Below, in pieces: positions 1 through 9,750 of a stretch of DNA of 64,000 bases. The notes under the pieces were generated by a model, which did no database searches, was not told where the DNA came from, and worked only from the letters and a program-made list of their open reading frames with translations. This DNA comes from Rotaria macrura. Lineage: Eukaryota; Rotifera; Eurotatoria; Philodinida; Philodinidae. How positions within the stretch are numbered: position 1 is the first letter of the stretch; every line of letters starts with the position of its first letter. The position numbers and the translations under genes are program-made. The stretch is from the NCBI GenBank assembly GCA_900239685.1, contig OENT01000137.1:124001-188000 (forward strand). Direction: 5' to 3'.

Positions 1-1598
1 ATACATTCAATAATTTTCACCCGTCACCATTTTCAGCTTCCGATCCTAAATTTAGTTGGAATAAACATTCGAGTACACATAAAACTAATCATCAAAATGC
101 ATCATCATCAGCAACAACTGACGATCGTTTTGGTAGTTTTGATAATTTAAATAAAGACGGTAAAGATGATACGAAACGTAGTTATCAAGATATACCAAAC
201 GGAAATAATAAAGATACGACTGACAATAATAATGATACGAATGGAACATCAAATAAAAGTCGTTTTAGTCCACATCGTTCATCATCGTTTCGTACAGCAC
301 GTGAAGAATGGCAATATCGTCGTCAACATGGCTTTCAACGACGTCATGGCTTTTTTAATACAACTGAAGAAAATACAGCAACTAATAATACGAATGGTAC
401 GAGCTCACAAACATCATCGGCAACATCAGGAAGTAAGTTTTCGTTGTTCTTATTTTTGTTCCTTCTATTTCATTGAGACGCATCGACGAAAATAAGTATT
501 TAATATATCAATTATTCTTATCTAATAATAGAAGAAAGTCCAAATGCACGTCGTAAACGTAATTATCAACAATCGGAAGCTGATCGATGGCTTAAACAAG
601 CTCAACATGATCTTGAAAGTGCATATAGTGATATGCATTCACCAACTAGTCAACCTGCCTATGATTGGGCATGCTATAAATGTTATAGGGTATGAGAATA
701 AATCGTTCATAAGACTTTATAATTGATTTAACTTTGTTGCATGTTTTAGGCTGCCGAAAAAGCACTCAAAGCTTATCATTATTATAAAGATACGGGAAAA
801 AATATGACAGCTGACATACCTGGATTATTAATCGGTGTTGATAATGATGTTAGAGAAATAGGATATAAATTATACAAATGGATTGGTGATCCAAATCGAA
901 TGCAATATCCTAATGCGGCACGATTTGCTAAGATTCCAGCGGAAGTATTCACTGTTTGTAAGTTTCATTTCTTTTTATCATTCAGTATCAGTTCGAATTG
1001 AGTGAATAGTCAAAATAAAATAATAGACACAATATCGAGCATTAAACAAGTACATGAATAAAAGTTCATCGAATGATTTCGCAATCTGGAATATAACTAA
1101 TTAGAGTTCACAAATCATGTTCTATTCAAGTTTTTTTTCTTCTAGTAATAGTCATTAATAGAAAAGTTAACAACGAGCAGCTTGAGTCTAAGAGTAAGAA
1201 ATTAATTGTCAATCAAATAGGAACATCTTAGCAAGAAAGTTGTTTGATACTATATATTTACTATTTTGCACATTTTGATTAGTTCTTTTTATGATCATGA
1301 GAAATCTATCTGTCTAACGAAAATTTTCAATCGATCGGGATGCAAAGTTTGAAAATAGATATTTTGCTCTTGTGAAAAAAATTGGAAGTATTTTATCTTG
1401 TCGAATATCAATCGTAAAAGGAGATTAATGATTGGTCTCTCTTCTGATTTTGATTATTGTTACATGAATTTACATACATTGAATTGATTCAAATAAGATC
1501 GATCTCATTATTTGTTCTTAATTTTAGCCCAAGCTGAACAAGCTATTGAATATACTAAAGAATTACTGAAGAAAATTGAAGATATAATGTATCCATGA
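1..1598 (+). CDS. C-terminal part of a sacsin-like HEPN-domain protein (5' end outside window)
   Basis: Four exons join in phase: 3-432, 532-689, 750-957 and 1528-1598, giving 288 residues and a TGA stop at 1596-1598. The reading frame is already open at base 3, so the gene begins upstream of the window. The first ~143 residues are low-complexity (Asn, Ser, Thr, His, Asp) with a basic Arg/Gln/His patch. The last ~145 residues look like a HEPN domain: RWLKQAQHDLESAYSDM, then YDWACYKCYRAAEKAL, then a C-terminal helix SQAEQAIEYTKELLKKIEDI. The Trp-Leu-x-Gln-Ala start and the Cys-x-x-Cys-Tyr second helix resemble the C-terminal HEPN of sacsin, a neuronal co-chaperone. A DnaJ domain, which precedes HEPN in sacsin, is not visible here. 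The last intron (958-1527, 570 nt) is long for this genome. HEPN fold: fairly sure; sacsin orthology: unproven. Confidence 0.7.
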
Positions 1599-2839
1599 AA
1601 AAAACTATCGATCAGTCTTCCTTCCTCATCTCTAGTCAAATCTTTCTTCGATTCCTTACAGTATGCGCTCGCATTCATATTGTTGTGACGTATCGTTCCC
1701 TCTTTTCTTTTCATTTTCTTGTCTATCTTAATTCTGTATTTTCCTAATATCGAAAGAGATGGTCCAATCATCTCTATTTCTTCTCTTTTTTTTTGTTATA
1801 CATTATTATTTTTTTGCTGTTGCTGTTTGTTTTTCTTTTTCGTTCCTTTTCTTCTTTTTTTATACGAGCTTTAGATTTAGCAACATGTCTATTAACAAAA
1901 TGAAAATAGGAGATGAGGGGGGATTGATGTACAGAAGTTATATTCATATTTCTCGTTTTCTTTCTACGTTCTTTCTCTTTTCGTCCTTTGTCTTACTTTA
2001 TTATTAATATGCTCTAGTTAACGTTTACTAGTGATATGTTTAATTGTGTGGGAATTTTTTTTCTTTTCATACACTGATCGAAATGCAGACATAATAAAGA
2101 TGTTCGTGTGTGATTAGGAAAAATAACAATTATAATAATAATAACACGTTCTTATGGAGTTTCTTTCTTTTTTTTCCTGTTCGCGAGTGTCTTTGGTGAT
2201 GATGTAAAAGTCGAAAAATAAAAATAATAGGAAATCATCAATATATAATCTATTCTCAAATGAACACAATGGTACGATTAATTATAGTAAAAGTTCATAA
2301 AATTCAAATAAGCAGAATCTTAGAATGACGATACAAGAACAAATGAAGCTTATGATCCTGATTCTAGTAAATATACAATGTAGAAGTTAATGGCATGATG
2401 TAAACGTTGTCTTGTTAGTATGACAGAGAATATATTCATTCGCATTGCCGCCAAAAGAAAACTATGATTTGAACAAGAAAAGTTCCACATCATACTAATA
2501 CTTTCTTTAAAACATCGAGTCATATAATGTCATTTTATGATATAAATATTTCTCACTATTAGCTAGTTCATGAAAAATCCAACTAGAAATTCAAGTTAAA
2601 ATCTTTCTTGTTTATGAATAAGAAATGCAGCTATTCCAGAAGTCATATTTTAAATTACAACATCTACCCAACAGTATAGAAACAATGAAAAAGTCTTCCT
2701 AGTTTTCTTTGGTCGTCAAGTAGACAATCATTTTAACGATTTATATTTGTCCTTTTTGTTTTTCGAGCGCTCAAGTTTTCTTTCTTTATACGCCTGACTT
2801 ATATTAATATTACAAATAATAATAATATCATTATTGAAC
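1599..2839. other. Intergenic region between HEPN gene and kinase gene
   Basis: This is AT-rich sequence with T-rich runs near 1780-1870 that make spurious open frames on the plus strand. I see no exon with coding character and no RNA gene. It should hold the 3' UTR of the HEPN gene and the promoter and 5' UTR of the kinase gene. Confidence 0.5.
2093..2098 (+). terminator. Candidate polyadenylation signal of the HEPN gene
   Basis: AATAAA is followed by a GT-rich stretch, about 495 nt after the HEPN-gene stop codon. It is the first clear signal I noticed downstream on this strand. The distance is long for a compact genome, so an earlier non-canonical signal is possible. Confidence 0.35.
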
Positions 2840-4571
2840 ATGGCTCCAAAAAAGCATAAGCCAAGCAAAAAATCACCTAGAACACGTGCTTCATCTTTAA
2901 GTAAAAGAAAGAAGACTGCTAATAAAAAATCAGTTGGTCGTGGTGTTAATAAAGGTGGTGTTAAAAAAGTCAAGAATAAGATTAAAAAAAAGAAGATCAA
3001 CAAGAAAAAATTAGTACCAAAAAAGTCGAAGAATAAAATACATGTAAAAACACCGAAACACAATAAAAAAAAGTCCAATACAACTGTAAACAAAAATAGT
3101 AGAGTTAAGAAAGTCCGTAGAAATGTTGCAAAGAAAACACCAAAAGTTAAGTCGAAACGATCAAAAAAGCCGTCGACAATGAAAACTAAACCTTTAAACA
3201 AGCATGGAACGAAAAAACGTTTGGAAACCCAAGAAATTCCTGTTATTAAAGCATCTGTATGTATGCAATGAATTTTTAGAATTAATATAATGAATAATAA
3301 AATTTCAATAGGAAGTTACACAAGGTCAAAAATTAGGTGAAGGTGGTTTTGGAAAAGTTGTTGAAGGTTAAATATTTAAAAATAGAAATAAAACTTCATT
3401 ATATTTCAATGAGCAATACATCTTATGATTAGGTACTTTTCGCGGTCGAACAGTAGCAGTTAAAATTCCTTTGCGTCATGAAGATTTTGAAGAAGCATTA
3501 ATCGAATTTAAGAAATTACGAAATTTTCGTCATCGAAATGTTGTTGAAGCTATTGCCTATTGTAAAGATCCAGCTATGTTTGGTAACTAATGAACGACTC
3601 ATTTGAGTTTTGTTCTCGTTTTCATCATAGACGTTTCGTTTTAGTTATGGAATTCATGGCCGGTGGAACATTAAATGGTTGGTTACACGATGCTAATAAT
3701 AGATATGTACCAATGAATTGGTTTCAAGGTCTGTCATTGCTAACTGATATATCACGTGGTGTTAAATTGTTACATGATGCATCCTTACTTCATGGAGATT
3801 TATCGTCAAACAATGTATTACTCATACGTAATCATACGATCGCTAAAATTTCTGATTTTGGTACAGTACAAATGATTGAAAAGTAAACATTGAGACTTGA
3901 ACGAAGTGAATTAAAATAATAATAAAAATGCCCCTCTTCAGATATATCAATGCATCTTTGGCTGGTCAAATTGATGAAGCTGTAGGTGCATTTCGTTGGA
4001 TGGCACCACAACGCTTACGTTTTTCAAAACCTGATAATTATTCGGATGTATGGTCGTTTGGTTGTATTCTTATCGAATTTTTAACTCTACCTCGAAAAAT
4101 ACCATTCGCTGCAGCTAATACTGCTCAATTGATCGCTAAACTCGAGAATTATGTCGAAGGAGACATAAGAGATCTACGTATAGATCTAGGAGAAATAGAT
4201 CCCGAAGCTCCACCACTTCTTCAAAATTTGTAAGATATTAATATGAAATTCTAATACTAATTTATTATTTTAGAATGTATCAATGTTTGAAAGCGAAACG
4301 AGTCGAACGACCAGACTATGGGCAAATTTTTGATGAGGTATTTCACGTAAAGAAAAGTCTAATTGATATTTATTTAAAATCAATTAATATATTGAGAGAG
4401 AAAAAAATAACTGAGTGAACACATGTTCATTTCGAATAAATAATTTTTCTGTTTGCTTTTTAGCTTGAAAATATTCATCATTGGTTGAAGAAAAAATACG
4501 GTGGTAGTCATAGTAAAATGAAAACAAACACTAGACGTGTACATTCATCTGATGTTCGCACTTGGCGTTGA
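2840..4571 (+). CDS. TKL-type protein kinase with a lysine-rich N-terminal extension
   Basis: Seven exons join in phase: 2840-3256, 3312-3366, 3433-3582, 3645-3882, 3942-4229, 4274-4337 and 4464-4571 (439 aa). The start is ATG 2840, first in frame after an AT-rich leader. Exon 1 (residues 1-139) is a highly basic tail rich in Lys, Arg, Ser and Thr, resembling histone H1 tails and suggesting nuclear or nucleic-acid association. The kinase domain follows: glycine loop GEGGFGKVVEG (148-158), ATP-binding Lys168 in VAVK, catalytic loop HGDLSSNN (257-264), DFG at 278-280, and WMAPQRL in place of the APE motif. GAFRWMAP resembles mixed-lineage and TKL kinases. The loop has Ser261 where Ser/Thr kinases have Lys. 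The exon 3/4 junction (acceptor 3643-3644) is my choice of two possible acceptors because it alone keeps phase. Substrate is unknown. Confidence 0.82.
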
Positions 4572-6856
4572 TATTCTTGTTCGTTTGTATTTGATTTGAC
4601 TTTTTCAAAAACTTTATTCTTTAATACAAAACTTAAATCATACAAACTCTAAAGAAAATAACAAGAACAGCTCGTCGAATAAGTTCTGATATTGACACTG
4701 AAATACATCCCACATCTTTTCAATACCATTGATCGATATGGTTTAGTATCTCTACATATACTACATTTGAATTTGAATTTCCTAATTTCCTATAGTTTTA
4801 GCAATACAAAGAATAAGACTTTTTTTCAGTGTGTTTATAAATTGATTTCTTCAATCGATTTGATATTCATTCGGTGAATAATTTGTTTGCATTTCGTTGC
4901 GATAAAAACTTTTCATACTTGAATAGCTCGATTGTTTTTATTTGAAGTTGCTTTGTTGCAATTTTCCTTTGATCGAACCTATGTTCTTTCTAGCAATTGG
5001 CTGAATGTGAGCAACATCATTATCAATATTTCACATAAATAATGATGTAATAGTCTATTCATCATAATTTTTGCTCAATATTTTATCTCGGATTGATCAT
5101 TATGGAAAATCAGTCCCGGAAAATGATTCATGATAGAGGGACGTCGTGAAGTGGTCACATGTTGATATTGACTCGTTAAGATATATCTATTGAAAAGTAG
5201 AATGATTTCATCTATGATGTTTATAAAACATATTACTTGGAACAGTATTTTCATGACTATAAGAAATGAATGAATAGCACGAATCAGATTGAGACTTATG
5301 TATGTACACAAAAGTTAGTTCAACTAAAAAGAATCATACAGATGAGATCAAAGATGATTAGATTTCTGTAGGCATTAGATTTCAATCTATTGATAGTTTT
5401 TTTCTCTTTATGAAAACATATCATTATTGAAGGAACTTTGATGAACAATTAGAATATCACTATCTCAGAATAGGAAACATGACTAGATTTCGATTTTATA
5501 TACTACATGATTGCTCAATTACTCTAAATACGCTGAAAATTTTGTTTCGTTTGGATCTTTGCTCACCGGACTATACGTAAAAAACAACAACTAGCATTTT
5601 TACACATACAAGAACATCGGTCTCCACTCTAAACATATTATTTTCGAATATCTATTTTGTCAACAATATCTTAGTGTTCAAAATCTGTATATAACATTTT
5701 TCCTAGTAAATTTCAGTTTTCTCCAATAGGAAGTATCAATAGTTGTGTTGTATAAAAATCAGACGGCTTATTTTTCAAGTTCAAAAGTTATTCAAAAAAT
5801 ATAATTTGGCATAGCTTTTTTTTTTAAGGTTTGAATAAGAATTGGCGTTATTTCATAGAATTCGAAACATTTCTATCAAAGTGAATATTTTCGTTTCTTT
5901 TCTCTTCTAAAATGAGTACGACTTTTAGTCTAGTTGTTTATATCGATGCAGTCTATATTTGGTCGAGTGGAGAAGCTTTAGGTTATTGTGGTTTGTGAAC
6001 ACAGGTGTTTACTTCATCCCGTGTTTGTTTTAGAATTAAGATTGTAAAGTGCAATTCGTTTTTGTAAGTAATCTGATTGCATATTGAAAGAGAAATTTCG
6101 GATTGAAATAGCACAGCTGATAGAATAGGATGTACAATTGTTCCAAGTTAATTCTCATTTTACCAATTATTTCATTAGAAAAATCATTAGAATATTTAGA
6201 AGAAAGAAAAAAAGAAAATTAAACTGAATCCATCAAATAGTATAAGTTAAACATAGATAGGAAAATGATTTAAAACTAATATGCTAAACTATTTGTCACA
6301 CTATTGTAACGATCGAATCTATTTCAATAAATTTATTGTTCTTAAAATTTGAACTTTTCCTATTTTGTGTGTTTAAATATATTTTTCAAAGAAACAAAAT
6401 AATAAAGAAAATCGAAAAAATTGTACAAGATGACTATGTTATTATCTGTTTAAGTTTGTGCAATGAATTAGCAAAGTTTCATGAAATCTGTTTTTGCTAA
6501 ATACAACAATGATGAAATTTAAAATCGTTTCTGAACTTTTTGGACACTTTTTATATAAACTAATATTCACATTCATACGTATGTGATTTTAACATTGATT
6601 TTCAAAGTTAAGTATAATTTGAAATTAAACAAATATGTTCAAGTATTCCAAACTTGCAATACTATTGATTCTCATAATCAATCAATATTTAAAAGATTCG
6701 ATTAGTTATCATCCCGACAACAATACTCAGCTTGGCAACTCTCTCCCGTGGTCAGAAAATATGCAACGACAAAATTATTTCTTAACGTGATACTACATTA
6801 ATATATAATAAGTCTTGAATGATGAACAAATGAAATGAGAAAAGATTCATTCTTAC
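4572..6856. other. Non-coding region downstream of the kinase gene
   Basis: AT-rich sequence with only short, biased open frames. I searched the minus strand for a kinase body that would continue the orphan exon at 6857-6917 and found none. No RNA gene or recognisable mobile element was seen. Confidence 0.45.
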
Positions 6857-6917
6857 CTTTGTACAATTTACTAAAAGTACCTTTCCCGACAACAGATATT
6901 CGCTGTCTGCCCATCAT
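6857..6917 (-). pseudogene. Orphan first exon of a protein kinase (glycine loop only)
   Basis: On the minus strand an ATG at 6917 opens the peptide MMGRQRISVVGKGTFSKLYK, followed by a good donor (GTAAGA) at 6856. VVGKGTFSKLYKG matches the ATP-binding glycine loop of eukaryotic protein kinases (GxGxFxxxYKG). No VAIK lysine, catalytic loop or DFG exon was found further along the minus strand before the convergent TKL kinase gene. It is best read as a stranded fragment. It is not a copy of the neighbouring kinase, whose loop differs. A very long following intron cannot be excluded. Confidence 0.4.
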
Positions 6918-6970
6918 GATGTGTTTTTTAGGTTTAATTGTTTTTGAATAAGTAAGAAAATGGTCTACTA

Positions 6971-7092
6971 AACTTTGGTCGAAAGTAAAAACGTCGAATG
7001 GACAAATGTCGAAAGTAGAGGCGCCACGTACCATATCACCCACATGTTATGTGGCGCCTCTACTTTCGACATTTTTCCTTTCGACCAAAGTT
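6971..7092. repeat. Foldback inverted repeat (MITE-like hairpin)
   Basis: Two pairs of arms match perfectly. Outer arms are 6971-6985 and 7078-7092 (15 bp, AACTTTGGTCGAAAG and its complement). Inner arms are 7004-7027 and 7051-7074 (24 bp, containing GTCGAAAGTAGAGGCGCCAC). The left arm carries 15 extra bases between the blocks, with another GTCGAATGG copy. The loop is 7028-7050. No target-site duplication is obvious. It lies 54 bp upstream of the orphan kinase exon on the minus strand. Confidence 0.75.
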
Positions 7093-9238
7093 GGGTGCCC
7101 CAAGAAAATTAGTCTGAAGGACATAGTTGCATATGAAATTTTATGAAAACAATATAAGAAAATAGATAGTTCTAAGATTTTTTCACATAAAAATGCCAAA
7201 GTTGTTTATCTAAATTCATAAATGGGAGCTAAGACTTGAAATTTTGTCAAAAATACAATAATTTTATTTCAGATTCGGATCAAGCAGAACGACTAATTGT
7301 ACTGGATTGTCATGCATTTCAAAAAGGACAATTCCAGACACAGAAAATATGACTGAAGCAAAGATGATTATTGTTTTTTCGAAGAACTTTTTCCGAATGA
7401 TTTATATCGCCGACTAATTTTTTTTTGGACATGTAGTCTATAAAATGGATGAAATTATTTTCTGTCTATCTTATGGTAATAATTAGATGTCTACAACAAT
7501 TTCAAGTGGTTCTGATGTTTAACAGCTGCTTTTTTAATTAAGTTTGAATATCTCTATGATTCGTTTTCGTTCATTGCAATACGCATTTCAAAGAACTTAT
7601 TTATTCATGAATCAAAACTTTATATATATATATATACTCTGATGTTTTGATTAACAGTCATCGGACGCTACATGTACTTATCGAAATTCAAATCACAAGA
7701 ATCTATAGCCAGATTAAAACTGTACTGTTTTCGTAAATGTTAAATCAGAAAATAGATTGGTGTAAACTAGCTTCTTCACAAATCAATTCGATGACCGTGT
7801 TTTGAATTATCTCTAGAATATCAATCATCTCTTACGTTGTTTTTATTTTCTTTCTGTCTTGGAAGTTACTTTCCATGATAAACATATACATTTTGGAGAT
7901 AGAACAGATTATATTTATTCATCATGTGTTTTGTATTAGATGTTAAAAGCATCGTATGGACGATTATTTTTGGTTAATGCGTCAAATACCAGAAATGCAA
8001 GAATCAATATTAGACATATTCCCGGATGTGCTTTACTGAGAATGTTGTCGTCACATTTCAAGAAAAAAAAACAATCTCATAGATAATGTATCAATCTTGA
8101 TCTGACAGCAGACCGAGATAAACCCTTAGCTAATGCAATGACCGTACACTACACTAATAGCTTGTGTAGATTTCAATCTCATCTTCACTTCACATTGGAT
8201 CAGTTTGAGTTATTGTTGAGACCTGTGAAATAGGAAACTTGGTTTCTAGTGTTATCTTTCATATTAAATACATCAATTTATCTGAGCTATTCAATCGATA
8301 AGAATATATTTCCCTTCTTTGTTGTTGATGAAAGGGAAAAGCTTGCGGCTTATGTTTTATTCTGTTTTCTCAATGCGATATTCACGCTAGAAGTAAGAAA
8401 ATATAGAATCTGTATGGGAACCAATGATACACGATTCTCCATATGCTTGACATATTCTTGAAGATAAAATACTTCATTTTTATCCAAAACTTAACATTTT
8501 TATACATGTTCTCCTATAAATGATCAGAGTAAATCACTGTTTGATAACAAAGTTTCTGTTTTTAAATACGTTACTAGATTTATGAAAGAATAAAATAAAC
8601 ATAACGTAAAACGTAGGGAATCAAAAATAGATTTCGGTTTTATGTCAGTGATCTTCACACTCAGATGTATTCTTGTTTTATTCATTTTTCATATCGAAAT
8701 CGACAGCATGTGATTGGAATCACAACTATATTGATATCATAGTTATCATTCATCTATCTGATTCATACATTTAACTCTTTTCTAATTCTAGTAAAATCGT
8801 ATACAGAAGATGGATTGTTTAAAAATAATTACTTGCTAAGTGTTGATCTTCATTTCATGCGTACATAATGTTTATGAATAGAATATCGAATTATGTGCCT
8901 TGTTGGTTTACTTGAATCATTTAATATCTATCATCAATGAAGATTGTAATCAAATCTTATGAAAACATAGCATGTATGATATTTCGTCTGTTATTTTTCA
9001 AGTGTCTTGTATATTGAAAATGCAGTCATGGTGTAATTTTCATGTTTGCGTTTTCTTATATAATCTCAATTGTAAATAAAGGATATTTTATTATCATGTA
9101 GAAATTCGAAAAAAAAACTTATACAATTGATGAAGGAAAGGTAAATGAAAAAGGATAAAAATAGCAATGCAAATTAATGAAAAAAACGATTAATATGATA
9201 ATAAAGATGAAAAGACTAAGCGCTTGTATTTATATGTA

Positions 9239-9244
9239 TTTATT
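9239..9244 (-). terminator. Polyadenylation signal at the end of the giant Ig gene
   Basis: AATAAA on the minus strand starts two bases after the stop codon of the giant gene. If used, the 3' UTR would be only about 20-30 nt, which is very short. A downstream signal is possible. Confidence 0.4.
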
Positions 9245-9246
9245 GC

Positions 9247-9750
9247 TTATTTAGAATATTGGATAAGATCATTTATTTGAATATTATATCCATCAGCAAC
9301 GTCAATAATTTTGTGCGTTTGTGAAATTTGTGGAAAACGAATATAAAAAATAATTTTAACTAAATCCGGCCAATTAAATTTTTTATTACCATTGCCTAAC
9401 TTATTATTAGAGTTTTGAAATAAATAGTTTGTAAGTAATGTTAATAAACGTTCTCGTTCTCCTAATTGATCTGCATTAGTTTGAAATTTTTTATCTTGAG
9501 CTACATTAAATAAAATATCGTATAGAGAACGAGGAATATCTTGTACATCGAAATGAAGAAATAATGGACGAATTTGATTTTGAATTTGTTGAAGTTGCTG
9601 TTCAGAATCTGAATTTAAGCATTAGAAAAAAGAAACATAGATTATCGGATGTATGTATGAGTGTGTGTTTTTATATGTGATTCTTGATTTGCATGTACTT
9701 ACTTAAACCTGTTAAATTAATTGTTGTACTTGTTGTTGTTACTTTTCGCT
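9247..9750 (-). other. Non-Ig C-terminal tail of the giant Ig protein (exons 43-44)
   Basis: A 48-nt exon (9750-9703) gives a Thr/Ser-rich linker (RKVTTTSTTINLTG). The last exon encodes about 120 residues predicted mainly helical by eye (QQLQQIQNQIRPLFLHFDVQ, RSLYDILFNVAQDKKFQ, RERLLTLLTNYLFQN, FNWPDLVKIIFYIRFPQIS), ending at TAA 9247-9249. I do not recognise the family. The splice phases fit the Ig exon at 11266-10985 across a 1.2-kb intron, so the tail is assigned to this gene; a separate small gene is less likely because no start codon opens these exons. Confidence 0.65.

Larger units (their letters stand above)
6918..9246. other. Non-coding region between orphan kinase exon and giant Ig gene
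   Basis: Apart from the foldback element at 6971-7092, this is AT-rich sequence with a TA microsatellite near 7620-7636. A short open stretch after an acceptor near 7272 (+) reads to a stop within 26 codons and resembles nothing I know. No gene is supported. Confidence 0.45.

Noticed and set aside
2728..3201. Long hydrophobic open frame on the minus strand
   Set aside because: It is the complement of the Lys-rich exon of the kinase gene: AAA/AAG codons read as Phe/Leu. The plus strand has matching splice sites and a kinase domain.
2840..3256. Stand-alone histone H1-like gene
   Set aside because: The exon has no stop codon of its own at the donor and splices in phase to a kinase domain; its in-frame stop lies only inside the intron.
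7272..7352. Coding exon after a TTTCAG acceptor on the plus strand
   Set aside because: It stops after about 26 codons, lacks family resemblance and has no partner exon.
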